A stretch of 64,000 nucleotides of DNA from Luteitalea sp. (GTDB lineage: Bacteria > Acidobacteriota > Vicinamibacteria > Vicinamibacterales > Vicinamibacteraceae): NCBI GenBank assembly GCA_009377605.1, contig WHTT01000002.1, positions 108,555-172,554 on the forward strand, written 5' to 3'. The notes below the pieces were generated by a model. That model ran no database searches. It was given only the letters and a program-made list of their open reading frames with translations, and was not told where the DNA came from. A program made the position numbers and the translations under genes. Shown one piece after another: positions 7,972 through 18,317 of the stretch. The first letter of the stretch is position 1. Each line of letters begins with the position of its first letter.

Positions 7972-8826
7972 TCAAAGCGCCTCGATGCTGAAAGTGAGAT
8001 CGATGGCGCGCGCCGAATGAGTGATCGCGCCGACCGAGATGAACTCGGCGCCGAGGATCGCCAGCTCCGGCACACGGTCGAGCGTGACTCCGCCTGAGAT
8101 CTCCACACGTGCGCGGCCGCGCGTCCGTTTGACCACTTCTCGCAAGGCGTCGACCTCCATGTTGTCGGCGAGGATGCGGTCCGCCCCGGCCTCGAGAGCC
8201 GCGTCGAGCTCATCGAGCGTCTTGACCTCGACCTCGATGGGCATGTCCTGGCCGGCTTCCTTCATGCGGGCCACGGCGCTCCGAACTCCACCTGCCACGG
8301 TCACGTGGTTGTCCTTGATGAGGATCCCGTCGTCGAGCGCCAGGCGGTGATTCACGCCTCCGCCGGCACGAACGGCGTACTTGTCCAGCGCACGCAGGGT
8401 CGGCGCGGTCTTGCGGGTATCGAGCACTGTCGTCCGACCGCCAGCGGCCTCCACGAAGGAACGGGTCAACGTCGCGATACCGCAAAGTCGCTGGAGGAAG
8501 TTCAACGCAGTGCGCTCCGCCGTGAGGAGCGCCACCGCGCGGCCAACCACCTCTCCAAGCTGAGTGCCAGCGCTGATCCGTGCGCCATCTTGCACGGCCC
8601 ATGTCGCCACGGCATTCGGGTCGAGCTGCCGGAACGTCTCTGCCGCGATGTCGAGGCCGGCCACCACACACGGCTCGTTGGCAACGAGACGGCCGCGGCC
8701 GCGCAGGTCGCTCGGAACGGTCGCTTCCGTCGTCACGTCGCCCCAACCGAGATCTTCGGCGAGCGCGCGCCGCACCACCTCTCGGTAGAAGCCTGGCTCG
8801 AGTGGCGCAAATGGCGCGACCTTCAT
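7972..8826 (-). CDS. nadC: Nicotinate-nucleotide pyrophosphorylase (carboxylating)
   Basis: Quinolinate phosphoribosyltransferase converts quinolinate and PRPP to nicotinate mononucleotide, CO2 and PPi in NAD synthesis. Family motifs are present in order: ALAEDLGWGDVTTEA near residue 17, ERTALNFLQRLCGIAT near 105, DTRKTAPTLRALDKYAVRAG near 135, and HRLALDDGILIKDNH near 160. The closing ISVGAITHSARAIDLTFS is also typical. The ATG at 8826 overlaps the valS stop (ATGA), so the two are translationally coupled. nadA and nadB are not in the window. Confidence 0.95.
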   Translation of the reverse strand: MKVAPFAPLEPGFYREVVRRALAEDLGWGDVTTEATVPSDLRGRGRLVANEPCVVAGLDIAAETFRQLDPNAVATWAVQDGARISAGTQLGEVVGRAVALLTAERTALNFLQRLCGIATLTRSFVEAAGGRTTVLDTRKTAPTLRALDKYAVRAGGGVNHRLALDDGILIKDNHVTVAGGVRSAVARMKEAGQDMPIEVEVKTLDELDAALEAGADRILADNMEVDALREVVKRTRGRARVEISGGVTLDRVPELAILGAEFISVGAITHSARAIDLTFSIEAL

Positions 8827-11396
8827 GCGACCAACTCCACCTCCACCCTGAATTGATCGCTTGCGACCAGTTCAAGTACTTGAATGAGGGCTGCGGCGCG
8901 CAAATCCGCATCTGCAGCGCGCAGGCGCTCGAGGCGAGCCGGCCTGTCGTGGACGATCGCACGCGCGACCGGCGCTTTGAGCGGCCGCTGGCCTTCCGAC
9001 TTCGCACGGCGCACCTCGCCCAGCACCTCGACCGCCACCTCGAGTGTCTCGAGACCGGCCACGTGCTCGCCGCCAATGGCCGCCAGCACGTCATCGCTCG
9101 TGGGCCACTTGGCGCGGTGAACGGAATCAGTGTGCCACCAGGACCAGACCTCCTCGGTGGCAAAAGGGAGATACGGCGCGAACAGGCGGAGCATGACCGG
9201 CAGCGCGACCAGCATGGCACCGTTTGCCGAGGATGCGAGCTGCACACCTTGGTCGCCGTAGCGTCGCGACTTCACCAACTCGAGGTAATCGTCACAGAAT
9301 CCCCAGAACAAGCGCTCGATACGATCGAGCGCACGCGCATATTCGTACTGCTCCAGATCGCGGGTGGTGTCGGCAACGACACGTGCCAGGCGCGTCAAGA
9401 GGCCGCGGTCCACCGACTCCGTCACCGGACCGCTCGGCTCCGGCCGGCTCAGCACGAACTTCGATGCGTTCAAGAGCTTGATGGCCAACCGGCGGCCTAC
9501 GCGCATCTGCGCCGTTTCGAACGCGGTGTCCACGCCCGGCCCGCCGCTTGCCGCCCAGTAGCGCACGCCATCGGATCCGAACTCCTGAAGCAGGCCGAGC
9601 GGCGTCACCACGTTGCCCTTCGACTTCGACATCTTCTTGCGATCCGGGTCGAGCACCCAGCCAGAGATGGCGACGTGGCTCCACGGCAGCGAGTCGTGCT
9701 CCAGGTGAGCGCGCAGGACGGTGGTGAAGAGCCACGTTCGGATGATGTCGTGCGCCTGGGGCCGCAAATCCATCGGAAAGACGCGCTCGAACAAGCTCTC
9801 GTCCTCTTCCCACCCGGCCGCGATTTGCGGTGACAGCGACGAGGTGGCCCACGTATCCATCACGTCCGGGTCCGCCTGGAACCCTCCGGCCTGGCCCCGC
9901 TGCTCCGGACCGTATCCCTCCGGAGTGTCCGTCGACGGATCGATCGGCAGGCGGGTCTCGGACGGGACGATGGGATGGTCGTAGTCGGTCAGGCCGTCGG
10001 CGCCGACCGGATACCACACGGGAAACGGCACGCCAAAGAATCGCTGCCGGCTCACGCACCAGTCTCCCGTGAGACCATTCACCCAAGCCTCATAGCGGTG
10101 CCGCATGTGATCCGGCACCCACGTGAGCTCGCGACCACGCTCCAGCATCGCCTCGCGGAGCTCCGTCGCTTTGATGAACCACTGGCGACTCGTCACGATC
10201 TCGAGCGGGCGGTCACCCTTCTCGTAGAACTTGACGGCGTGCGTGATCGGGCGAGGCTCACCAACGAGATCACCGCTCTCCCGCAGGTCCTGGACGATGC
10301 GCGCACGCGCCTTGGCGATAGGGACCCCTTCGAGCGCCTCATAGAAGCGCCGCGCACGCTCGGGGTCGATCGACTCCCAGCCCGCGGCGCCCCAGCTCAA
10401 CGGGCGCAGGCGCCCGTTCGATGCGATCACGCTGCGCACGGGCAGGTGCAGCTCTCGCCACCAGGTCACGTCGGTCAGGTCGCCGAACGTGCAGATCATG
10501 GCGATGCCCGTGCCTTTCTCAGGATCGGCAAGCTCGTGCGCACGTACGGGCACGCGTACGCCGAAGAGCGGTGTCACCACCTCCGATCCCACCAGCGGCC
10601 GATACCGCTCGTCGTTCGGATGTGCCACGAGGGCAACGCACGCTGGAATGAGCTCGGGCCTGGTCGTCTCGATCTCGACGGCGCCCTGCCGGTCCTGGTG
10701 AGCAAATCGGATGCGGTGATAAGCGCCCGGGACTTCGCGATCCTCCAGCTCTGCCTGCGCAACAGCCGTCCGGAAATCGACGTCCCAGAGAGTAGGGGCT
10801 TCCACTTGGTAGGCGAGACCACGCCCGAGCAACCGGAGGAATGCCCGCTGCGAAGCGCGTTGGGCCCGCGTGTCGATCGTGGCGTAGGTCATCGACCAAT
10901 CGACGGACAGTCCCAAGTAGCGCCACAGCTCCTCGAACGCCTTCTCATCCTGTTGTGTGAGCTTGGAACAGAGCTCGATGAAGTTGGGGCGCGAGACGGC
11001 AATGACCTCTCGGCCAGGCTTCTCGGGCGGCGCGAAATGCGGGTCGTACGGCAGCGATGGATCGCACCGCACCCCGTAGTAGTTCTGCACGCGGCGCTCG
11101 GTCGGCAGCCCGTTGTCGTCCCACCCCATTGGGTAGAAGACAGACTTGCCTCGCATCCTCTGAAACCGCGCCACGACGTCGGTGTGCGTATACGACGCCA
11201 CATGGCCGATGTGCAGGGTGCCACTCACAGTGGGAGGCGGCGTGTCGACCGCGTAGACCTCGGCCCGCGGACGAGATCTGTCGAAGCGATAGATCCCTTC
11301 AGCCTCCCACCGCGTCATCCACTTGGCCTCGAGGCCTTCGAGCGCTGGCTTATCGGGAGCGATGATAGGACTGTCGAGCGTCCGGCCGTCCGCCAT
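8823..11396 (-). CDS. valS: Valine--tRNA ligase, short actinobacterial-like type
   Basis: This class I synthetase charges tRNA-Val and edits threonine. The HIGH motif is PPPTVSGTLHIGH, followed by MGWDDNGLPTERRVQNYYG and a CP1 editing domain (residues about 180-390), WCVSRQRFFGVPFPVWY, the KMSKSKGN loop near residue 595 and an anticodon-binding domain. The protein ends at 857 residues without the C-terminal coiled-coil arm found in most bacterial ValS. The segments TERRVQNYYGVRCDPSLPYD and the RIAQ-less tail resemble actinobacterial-type enzymes as I recall them. It heads the minus-strand unit valS-nadC-birA-unknown. Confidence 0.95.
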   Translation of the reverse strand: MADGRTLDSPIIAPDKPALEGLEAKWMTRWEAEGIYRFDRSRPRAEVYAVDTPPPTVSGTLHIGHVASYTHTDVVARFQRMRGKSVFYPMGWDDNGLPTERRVQNYYGVRCDPSLPYDPHFAPPEKPGREVIAVSRPNFIELCSKLTQQDEKAFEELWRYLGLSVDWSMTYATIDTRAQRASQRAFLRLLGRGLAYQVEAPTLWDVDFRTAVAQAELEDREVPGAYHRIRFAHQDRQGAVEIETTRPELIPACVALVAHPNDERYRPLVGSEVVTPLFGVRVPVRAHELADPEKGTGIAMICTFGDLTDVTWWRELHLPVRSVIASNGRLRPLSWGAAGWESIDPERARRFYEALEGVPIAKARARIVQDLRESGDLVGEPRPITHAVKFYEKGDRPLEIVTSRQWFIKATELREAMLERGRELTWVPDHMRHRYEAWVNGLTGDWCVSRQRFFGVPFPVWYPVGADGLTDYDHPIVPSETRLPIDPSTDTPEGYGPEQRGQAGGFQADPDVMDTWATSSLSPQIAAGWEEDESLFERVFPMDLRPQAHDIIRTWLFTTVLRAHLEHDSLPWSHVAISGWVLDPDRKKMSKSKGNVVTPLGLLQEFGSDGVRYWAASGGPGVDTAFETAQMRVGRRLAIKLLNASKFVLSRPEPSGPVTESVDRGLLTRLARVVADTTRDLEQYEYARALDRIERLFWGFCDDYLELVKSRRYGDQGVQLASSANGAMLVALPVMLRLFAPYLPFATEEVWSWWHTDSVHRAKWPTSDDVLAAIGGEHVAGLETLEVAVEVLGEVRRAKSEGQRPLKAPVARAIVHDRPARLERLRAADADLRAAALIQVLELVASDQFRVEVELVA

Positions 11397-11446
11397 AGAG
11401 CCACATCGTACTGGGTTCAGGCTGATGGGTCAAAAGGGAGGGCTTT

Positions 11447-11839
11447 CTACTTACGGACGTTGCCGCTGATGAAGTCCACGATCTGCTGCATGGGCGTACC
11501 GGGGATGAAGATCCCGCGGACGCCCATTCTCTGCAGCTTCTCGACGTCCTGGTCTGGGATGATTCCGCCCACCACGACCAATACGTCGTCCAGCTGGTGC
11601 TGCTCGAGAAGCGCCATCACTCGTGGGCAGATGTGGAGGTGCGCGCCCGAGAGAATCGACAAGCCGATGACGTCGGCGTCCTCTTGCAGGGCGGCTGCCA
11701 CGATCTGCTCCGGTGTCTGTCGCAGACCGGTATAAATCACCTCCATGCCCGCATCCCGGAGGGCCCGAGCAATGACCTTTGCCCCTCGGTCGTGCCCATC
11801 GAGACCAGGTTTGGCGACAATGACACGTATCTTGCGCAT
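11447..11839 (-). CDS. B12-dependent acyl-CoA mutase, small (cobalamin-binding) subunit
   Basis: This 130-residue protein is a stand-alone cobalamin-binding Rossmann domain. The lower-ligand motif D-x-H-x-x-G is visible as [12 protein letters not shown] at about residues 12-23, followed by [20 protein letters not shown] and [20 protein letters not shown]. Its ATG overlaps the large subunit's TAA by one base (TAATG), so the pair is translated together. Split mutases of this type include archaeal methylmalonyl-CoA, isobutyryl-CoA and 2-hydroxyisobutyryl-CoA mutases; the large subunit decides which. Confidence 0.93.
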   Translation of the reverse strand: MRKIRVIVAKPGLDGHDRGAKVIARALRDAGMEVIYTGLRQTPEQIVAAALQEDADVIGLSILSGAHLHICPRVMALLEQHQLDDVLVVVGGIIPDQDVEKLQRMGVRGIFIPGTPMQQIVDFISGNVRK

Positions 11840-13512
11840 TAGACCGTGGGCTGTTCCTCGTACTCGCCCCAGACTTCACGCAGCGCGTCGCACATCTCAC
11901 CGAGGGTCGCGTAGGCTCGTACGGCATCGAGAATTGGGTACATCACGTTGTCGTGGCCCACGGCGGCCCGTTGCAAGGCGTCCAATGCCTGTTGCACGGC
12001 CGCGGGATCGCGGGTCGCGCGCAGCTCGTGCAGCCGTTGGCATTGTGTGTCCGACGCTTCTTCGTCGATGTAGAGGATGTCGATCGGCGACTGTTCCTCC
12101 TGGGCGAACTCGTTCACGCCCACGATGATCTGTTCCTTGCGCTCCACGGCCTGCTGGAATTGATACGCGCTCTCAGCAATCTCGCGCTGCGGATAGCCCT
12201 GTTCGACGGCCGTGACCATCCCGCCCATCCGGTCGATCGTCTCGAAGTAGCGGTACGCCTCCGCCTCGAGATCCCGCGTCAGCGCTTCGACGAAGTACGA
12301 GCCGCCTAGAGGGTCGACAACGTTGCTCACGCCGCTCTCGTTGGCGATGATCTGTTGTGTCCGCAAGGCGAGCGTGGCGGCCTGCGCGCTCGGCAAGGCG
12401 AGCGCCTCGTCCAACGAGTTGGTGTGGAGCGACTGCGTACCACCGAGCACCGCGGCAAGGGCTTGGATCGTCGTGCGCACGACGTTGTTGTAGGGCTGTT
12501 GGGCGCTCAACGAGACGCCCGCCGTTTGGCTGTGGAAGCGCAGCTTCCACGATCGCTCCGCTGTCGCACGGAATCGATCGCGCATCACATGCGCCCAGAT
12601 GCGGCGCGCCGCGCGGTACTTGGCAATCTCCTCGAAGAAGTCGTTGTGGGCATTGAAGAAGAACGAGATGCGCGGTGCGAAGTCGTCCACATCGAGCCCT
12701 GCGTCGACGCCCCATTGCACGTACTCGATGCCGTCGCGCAAGGTGAATGCCAGCTCCTGCGCAGCCGTCGCGCCCGCTTCACGAATGTGATAGCCGCTGA
12801 CCGAGATCGAGTTCCACCGCGGCACCTCCCGCGTGCAGAAGGCAAACACGTCGGTGATGAACCGCATGGAGGGCCGCGGCGGATAGATGTACTCCTTCTG
12901 CGCGATGTACTCCTTCAGGATGTCGTTCTGTATCGTGCCCGATAGTTGGCGCCAACTCGCCCCGGCCTTCTCCGCAACCACCAGGTACATCGCGAAGATC
13001 ATGGCGGCCGGCGAATTGATGGTCATCGACGTGGTCACCGCCGAAAGGTCGATCCCCTCGAAGAGACGCTCCATGTCGGCTAGCGACGCCACGCTCACGC
13101 CGCACTTCCCTACCTCGCCGAGCGACATCGCATGGTCCGGATCGCGTCCCATCAACGTGGGCAAATCGAAGGCCACGCTCAGACCGGTTCCGCCGGCCGC
13201 CAGCAGCTCCTTGTAGCGCCCGTTTGTCGCCTCCGGCGTCCCGAAGCCCGCGAACTGCCGCATCGTCCATGGCTTGCCACGATAGCCGGTGGCGTGGATA
13301 CCGCGGGTGTAGGGAAAGACACCCGGATCGGCGAGGTCACGCGTGTAGTCCCAGTTCGGCAGGTCTTCCGGCGTGTAGAGCCGCCCGACCTCACGGCCGG
13401 ATACGGTCTTGAAAGAGGCGCGACGCTCCGGCGCTTTCTCGAGCGCCGGTGCCAATGTGTCTCGCTCCCAGTCGGCGCGGGTTGATTGTTGCGGCTCGAT
13501 CGTCTTGCTCAC
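11839..13512 (-). CDS. B12-dependent acyl-CoA mutase, large subunit, isobutyryl-CoA-mutase-like
   Basis: This 557-residue TIM-barrel subunit rearranges the carbon skeleton of an acyl-CoA using adenosylcobalamin. Annotators would usually call it methylmalonyl-CoA mutase, but the residues that bind the methylmalonyl carboxylate (Tyr89 and Arg207 in Propionibacterium) are here Phe87 (MRQFAGFG) and Gln205 ([12 protein letters not shown]), with the same spacing of 118. Phe and Gln at these places are the published signature of isobutyryl-CoA mutase. The GTG at 13512 follows GGGAG, six bases after the VWA protein's stop; a longer open frame upstream overlaps that gene and is not needed. No MeaB/ArgK chaperone is in the window. 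Confidence 0.88.
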   Translation of the reverse strand: MSKTIEPQQSTRADWERDTLAPALEKAPERRASFKTVSGREVGRLYTPEDLPNWDYTRDLADPGVFPYTRGIHATGYRGKPWTMRQFAGFGTPEATNGRYKELLAAGGTGLSVAFDLPTLMGRDPDHAMSLGEVGKCGVSVASLADMERLFEGIDLSAVTTSMTINSPAAMIFAMYLVVAEKAGASWRQLSGTIQNDILKEYIAQKEYIYPPRPSMRFITDVFAFCTREVPRWNSISVSGYHIREAGATAAQELAFTLRDGIEYVQWGVDAGLDVDDFAPRISFFFNAHNDFFEEIAKYRAARRIWAHVMRDRFRATAERSWKLRFHSQTAGVSLSAQQPYNNVVRTTIQALAAVLGGTQSLHTNSLDEALALPSAQAATLALRTQQIIANESGVSNVVDPLGGSYFVEALTRDLEAEAYRYFETIDRMGGMVTAVEQGYPQREIAESAYQFQQAVERKEQIIVGVNEFAQEEQSPIDILYIDEEASDTQCQRLHELRATRDPAAVQQALDALQRAAVGHDNVMYPILDAVRAYATLGEMCDALREVWGEYEEQPTV

Positions 13513-13517
13513 ACCAA

Positions 13518-15707
13518 TCAGCTCCCAACCCTGAAGCCTACGAGCTGGCGGGCGGATTTTTCGCCAGCCGCGGCCTTCAGCTCGACGAGAAAGTCTCCTG
13601 GTGGCAGGCCGGCCAACGGGAGATCGACCTGCCACGTGTACAGCCCGCCCTGGGGCGCCTCTCCCACTTGCAGATCCGACATCGGCTGGCCCTGCCGATT
13701 GAGCAGACGAGCCGAAGGCTGGAGGCCTCGATTGCCGCCAGGTCCGGCCCCGGCAAACCGGATCAACAGCCGCTCGGTGCGGCTGAACTGGCGTGATGGC
13801 GTCGGCACGGCGTTGGGACTCTTGCTCGCCTCTCGAAACTCGACGGCGGTCCGCATGCGGTACACGGCCGGCGTGGCGACGTGAACCTCCGGCGTGGTGA
13901 AGTCCGGGACACTGATATCCAGGAGATCGGAGTCCACCACACCGCCGTCCTTACCCTCCGCGGCGAGCCTGACCTGCATCGGACCAGGCGGTGCGGTGAA
14001 GGTCACCGGGGCATTGGCCGAGCCGTTCTCCGGGACAACACCGCGGAAGTACGGTGTACCGCCGCTGCCCGCCGCGGTGACGCGGACACGCGCCACGCGA
14101 TCCTCCCGCCCAGTGACCGCGCCGGAGGCCGGCTCCCAGACGAACATGACCTGCGATTGCCCGTTCTCGCCTGGCGACGAGCCAACCCACGTCCGAATCA
14201 CCTCCGCCCGGCCTGGCCGCTCGACCGCCGCGAGCGCGTCGGTGACGTCGCGTGGTGGTCCAGGCTTGGTCGCTTCCGTCATACGCTTCACGTCCGCCTC
14301 GTTGTAGGCCCAATAGCCGCGCCGCGCCCGTACGTCGACATCGTCGCGCTTCACGCGCACTTTGATTTCGTGGAACTTGCCATCGGTCGCTTTGGTGGTC
14401 GTGTAACCCAAGAGATAATAGGCGCTCGAATCGCGCAACATCTGATTCAGCCCGCTCATGAGGTCGTTCTGGTTGACGATGGCGCGGCCGTCGGTCTCGT
14501 CGGCCAGGACCCGCAGCGTGTCCATCGTCTCGCGGAGCGAGCCCGCGTCGGTGGTGAGCGGCACGGAGGGTTGGCTCACATCGTACTCGAATGCCGCGAG
14601 GCCGCGCGGATCGAGCGCGTAGATCGACGTGTTATTGCGGTTGGCCGAGGCAAAGGCTTCGCGCACATAGACGTGTAAGTCGCTGTTCGCGAAGAAGCGC
14701 GCACGATCCTCGTTCATATCCCCACCCAACGTGGGATTGCGCCGATTGGTGTTGCCGAAGCCTGGCATCGACGCGACCGGATCGTTCATCTGCGGCGGGA
14801 CGTAGTTCGAGTAGCCTTCACTCACGAGCACGACCGTCTTGCGTCCCTCGCGCATGCCGCCGAGCTTCACCATCAAGCCCTCCAGGGCGGAGAGGCTCAC
14901 CTGATTGCGAATGCGCTCCACGACCTCGACCGGATAGTTGGCGTACCGCTCCTCGAACTCGTTGCGTGGAAAGTAGTCGCCCTTGCGTCCGAGAAAGCTG
15001 CGCATCGCGGACGCGACGAGACGGCGGTTCCGCGTGAACTTCACCTCCGACAGTGAGGTGAGCGGGGTCATCACGGCCACCATGTCCGTCGTACCGAGAT
15101 GGTTGTCGACCCAGTCGGCCAAGACCTGCCGGACGAAGAGGTCTGCGCCGCGGCGCACATGGTAATCGTCCAAGAAGATGACCATGAGGCGGACGTCCTC
15201 GCGCGCGGCTTCCGACTCCTCGACATAGTCAGACGTGATGGCGCGCGGCGACGCTTCACCCGGATCTGGCTCACCGGTCACACGGATGAGGCGAAACGCC
15301 TCGATGCGCTGTGGCTCACCGTCTTCTCGCAGCTCGAAGTCACGGGCCGTCAGATCGGTAATGGGATTGCCCTTCCGATCGGTGACGATCGCGTCGACCC
15401 GCACGAAGTTGATGCCGGTACGAAACGTCGGCTGCTCGGGAGCCTCGGCTTGCTCCTGATTGCCCGCTTGACCGGGCTCCTGCTTCTGCTCCTGCTCCTG
15501 CTCGGTTGGCGCGGCGGGCGGCTTTTCCGCCTGCTCGGCCGGTGGGCGCTCTGGCGGCGGCGCCTGCGGGCTCTGGCCCGCTGCATCGCGAGACGCCGCC
15601 GCGGCGGCTTCGGCGCCATGATGCACCACCTGGACGGCTGCGGCGCCCGCGAGGACGCACGCCACCCAGGCGGCAACGAATCGCTTGCGTAAGTGCCTGG
15701 AAGTCAT
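13518..15707 (-). CDS. Secreted VWFA-related protein of acidobacterial type
   Basis: The 729-residue protein starts with [14 protein letters not shown] and a hydrophobic stretch, a typical signal peptide, then a Pro/Glu/Gln-rich linker. A VWFA-like domain follows at about residues 90-400, with [17 protein letters not shown] ahead of it, [18 protein letters not shown] as the first strand and [12 protein letters not shown] later. The C-terminal third looks like beta-sandwich domains. This layout matches the VWFA-related Acidobacterial domain family (TIGR03436), whose function is unknown. The start at 15707 is chosen because it begins the signal peptide; a longer frame upstream overlaps the divergent gene's promoter. 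It lies directly upstream of the mutase genes. Confidence 0.88.
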   Translation of the reverse strand: MTSRHLRKRFVAAWVACVLAGAAAVQVVHHGAEAAAAASRDAAGQSPQAPPPERPPAEQAEKPPAAPTEQEQEQKQEPGQAGNQEQAEAPEQPTFRTGINFVRVDAIVTDRKGNPITDLTARDFELREDGEPQRIEAFRLIRVTGEPDPGEASPRAITSDYVEESEAAREDVRLMVIFLDDYHVRRGADLFVRQVLADWVDNHLGTTDMVAVMTPLTSLSEVKFTRNRRLVASAMRSFLGRKGDYFPRNEFEERYANYPVEVVERIRNQVSLSALEGLMVKLGGMREGRKTVVLVSEGYSNYVPPQMNDPVASMPGFGNTNRRNPTLGGDMNEDRARFFANSDLHVYVREAFASANRNNTSIYALDPRGLAAFEYDVSQPSVPLTTDAGSLRETMDTLRVLADETDGRAIVNQNDLMSGLNQMLRDSSAYYLLGYTTTKATDGKFHEIKVRVKRDDVDVRARRGYWAYNEADVKRMTEATKPGPPRDVTDALAAVERPGRAEVIRTWVGSSPGENGQSQVMFVWEPASGAVTGREDRVARVRVTAAGSGGTPYFRGVVPENGSANAPVTFTAPPGPMQVRLAAEGKDGGVVDSDLLDISVPDFTTPEVHVATPAVYRMRTAVEFREASKSPNAVPTPSRQFSRTERLLIRFAGAGPGGNRGLQPSARLLNRQGQPMSDLQVGEAPQGGLYTWQVDLPLAGLPPGDFLVELKAAAGEKSARQLVGFRVGS

Positions 15708-15818
15708 TGGACTCTTGCCTCGAGTGTGCCACGCTCGGTGGGGATATTTGGTAATGATAACATTCACGCGGATTCTTGCGGGCCGCAGCTTCGCAAAAGT
15801 TCTTGCACCGGCGGACAC

Positions 15819-16988
15819 ATGGGTGACCCTTTACTCGACACGCCCCTCCCTCTGACGCGTCTGTCGGAAGACGAAACCCTCTTCCGTGACAGCATCCGGC
15901 AGTTTGCCGACGAAAAGGTCCGGCCGCGCGTCGGCGAGATGGACGAGCACGCCCTGTTGGACGCCGACCTCGTGCGGCAGCTCTTCGAGCTCGGCGTGAT
16001 GGGCATCGAGATCCCGGAGTCGGACGGCGGGGCCGGTGGGCGGTTCTTCCATGCCGTGCTCGCGGTCGAGGAACTGTCGCGTGTCGATCCGTCCGTTGGT
16101 GTTCTCGTGGATGTCCAGAACACGCTCGTCATCAACGCGCTGCTGCGTTGGGGCCACGACAGCGTGAAGCGACGGTACCTCCCAAAGCTCGCAACCACCT
16201 GGATCGGCGCTTACGCGCTCTCGGAAGCCGGCTCCGGCAGCGACGCCTTTGCCATGGGCGCACGCGCCGTCGAAACCGACGATGGCTTTCGACTCTCCGG
16301 ACAGAAGCTCTGGATCACCAACGGGAACGAAGCGACCCTCTTCCTCGTCTTTGCGAACCTCAATCCAGAGGCGGGCTACCGTGGTATCACGGCCTTTCTG
16401 GTCGAGCGCGGCTTCGAAGGCTTCACCGTGGGCAAGAAGGAAGACAAGCTTGGTATTCGCGCGAGCAGTACGTGCGAGCTCCTCTTCGAGCAGTGTCGAG
16501 TGCCGCACGACAACCTGGTCGGTGAGCGCGGCAAGGGGTACAAGGTCGCCATCGATACGCTGAACGAAGGCCGCATTGGCATTGGCGCGCAGATGGTCGG
16601 GCTCGCGCGTGGCGCGCTCGAGCAGGCGATCAAGCACACGAAGGAGCGCAAGCAGTTCGGCAAGCCGGTCGCGGAATTCCAGGGCGTTCAGTTCCAGCTC
16701 GCCCGCGCGGCTACCGAGGTCGAGGCCGCGCGCCTGCTCGTCTACAACGCCGCGCGGCTGCGCGACGCCGGCCATCCCTTCCTCACGGAGGCAGCAATGT
16801 GCAAGCTCTTCTCCTCCGAGGTGGCAGAACGGACGGCGTCGCTCGCAGTGAACCTGCTGGGCGGATACGGCTTCGTCAGGGACTATCCCGTCGAGAAGCT
16901 CTATCGCGACGCCAAGATCGGGCAGATCTACGAGGGCACCTCGAATCTGCAGCTTCAAACGATCGCCAAGCAGATTCTCGGTGGTTAG
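15819..16988 (+). CDS. Acyl-CoA dehydrogenase, short/branched-chain type
   Basis: This 389-residue flavoenzyme oxidises acyl-CoA to 2-enoyl-CoA and passes electrons to ETF. Features in order are LSEAGSGSDAFAM (FAD and substrate contact) near residue 133, WITNGNEA, GIRASSTCELLFEQCRVP, a helical C-terminal domain with RKQFGKPVAEFQGVQF, and the catalytic glutamate in IYEGTSNLQLQ near the end. The overall sequence resembles the 2-methylacyl-CoA dehydrogenase (ACADSB) group. ATG at 15819 is preferred over an upstream in-frame ATG inside the divergent promoter region. It forms a plausible pathway set with the mutase (11439-13512 area) and the next gene. Confidence 0.92.
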   Translation: MGDPLLDTPLPLTRLSEDETLFRDSIRQFADEKVRPRVGEMDEHALLDADLVRQLFELGVMGIEIPESDGGAGGRFFHAVLAVEELSRVDPSVGVLVDVQNTLVINALLRWGHDSVKRRYLPKLATTWIGAYALSEAGSGSDAFAMGARAVETDDGFRLSGQKLWITNGNEATLFLVFANLNPEAGYRGITAFLVERGFEGFTVGKKEDKLGIRASSTCELLFEQCRVPHDNLVGERGKGYKVAIDTLNEGRIGIGAQMVGLARGALEQAIKHTKERKQFGKPVAEFQGVQFQLARAATEVEAARLLVYNAARLRDAGHPFLTEAAMCKLFSSEVAERTASLAVNLLGGYGFVRDYPVEKLYRDAKIGQIYEGTSNLQLQTIAKQILGG

Positions 16989-17002
16989 TCACACTACGAA
17001 GC

Positions 17003-17124
17003 CTTCTTCGTGAGCTTCGTGTTCTTCGTGATTCAATCTTCGTAACCTTCGTGCGCTTCGTGGTTTGGTCTTCGTGATCTTCGTGTCCTTCGTGGTTTCG
17101 ACTTTGTGATCTTCGTGGTTTCGA
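17003..17124. repeat. CTTCGTG degenerate tandem array
   Basis: Units of 7-12 bases built on CTTCGTG, each followed by a variable one- to five-base tail (ATC, TTC, TCC, GTT), fill the gap between two acyl-CoA dehydrogenase genes and reach the next start codon. I count about a dozen units. There is no facing partner array. The following ATG lacks a standard ribosome binding site. Confidence 0.8.
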
Positions 17125-18267
17125 ATGGACTTCGACCTCAGCCCGGAGCAGCAAGCATTCTTGGAGCTCGTCGAGCGGTTCGCGCGTGAGGAGGTGTCGC
17201 CGTGCGCAGCCGCGATCGATGAGCACGACGAGTTTCCGCGCGATCTCGTCAGTCGGGCAGCTGCCCTTGGCCTGATGGGGATTACGGTGCCGGACGCGTA
17301 CGGCGGCGGGGGTCGCGACCATGTCACGTATGCGCTCGCGCTCGAGGCGGTCGCTCGCGCGAGCGCCACCCTCGCGGTGATCCTCGCCGTGAACAACTCG
17401 CTGCTCGCATCCCCCCTCGTTGCCTTTGCGGACGCCGACCAGAAAACCCGCTGGCTCCGTCCCTTGGCCTCCGGGGCTGCAGTTGGCGCATTCGCGCTGT
17501 CCGAGGAGCAGTCGGGCACCGATGCGTTCAATGTGCAGACCCGCGCCACGGTCGATGGTCGCGGATATCGGCTCAACGGCCACAAGGTGTGGACGGCCAA
17601 TGCTGTCGCGGCGGATGTCGCGTTGGTTTTCGCCGCCTCTGAACCGGGTTCGCGCGGCCGAGCGCTCAGCGCCTTTGTCGTGCCGCTCGACGCGGAGGGC
17701 ATCGTCCGCATTGCGCGCAACGACTCACTCGGCGTGCGCGGCCTCGGCTGCATGGATCTCGAGCTGCGTGACGTCTACGTCGACGAGAGCCACGTCATCG
17801 GGGGACCTGGACAGGGCCTTCGCGTGGCGCATCGTGCGCTCGAGAACGGCCGTATCGCCGTGGCCGCCCAAGCGCTCGGAATCGGACAAGCGGCCCTGGA
17901 CGAAGCGCTGCAACACGCGCGGCGACGCGAGACGTTCGGCCAGCCGATTGGCAGCTATCAGGCGATCCAGTGGATGCTCGCCGATATGGCCACCGAGCTG
18001 GACGCCGCACGGATGCTCACCTACAAGGCTGCCGCACTGGCGGATTCTCAAGATTGGGTCGCGCCAGAAGCCGCCATGGCCAAGCTCTACGCCTCCGAAG
18101 CCGCGCATCGCGCCGCAGACCGCGCCATGCAGATTCTTGCCTCGGCCGGCTATCGCCGCGGATCGCGCGTCGAACGCCTCTTTCGCGACGTGCGCGCGAC
18201 GGAAATCTACCAGGGCACGTCGGAAGCCCAGCGCATGATCATCGCAGAGGCGATTCTCGGCGAGTAG
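17125..18267 (+). CDS. Acyl-CoA dehydrogenase
   Basis: This second 380-residue acyl-CoA dehydrogenase has ALSEEQSGTDAFNVQTRA (FAD contact), GHKVWTANAVAADVALVF, GVRGLGCMDLELRDVYV, RRETFGQPIGSYQAIQWMLA and the catalytic glutamate in IYQGTSEAQRMIIAEAIL. Note that the usual IYEGTS reads IYQGTS; in short-chain and butyryl-CoA type enzymes that is common, with the catalytic Glu in the same loop or supplied elsewhere, so the active-site base should be checked by alignment. It is co-oriented with the previous dehydrogenase across a repeat array. Together with the mutase it suggests butyryl/isobutyryl-CoA-type chemistry, which is an inference. Confidence 0.9.
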   Translation: MDFDLSPEQQAFLELVERFAREEVSPCAAAIDEHDEFPRDLVSRAAALGLMGITVPDAYGGGGRDHVTYALALEAVARASATLAVILAVNNSLLASPLVAFADADQKTRWLRPLASGAAVGAFALSEEQSGTDAFNVQTRATVDGRGYRLNGHKVWTANAVAADVALVFAASEPGSRGRALSAFVVPLDAEGIVRIARNDSLGVRGLGCMDLELRDVYVDESHVIGGPGQGLRVAHRALENGRIAVAAQALGIGQAALDEALQHARRRETFGQPIGSYQAIQWMLADMATELDAARMLTYKAAALADSQDWVAPEAAMAKLYASEAAHRAADRAMQILASAGYRRGSRVERLFRDVRATEIYQGTSEAQRMIIAEAILGE

Positions 18268-18317
18268 CAATGACGATTTATTGAGCCCGCTCGCGTCCTA
18301 TAGTATCATGTCGATAA

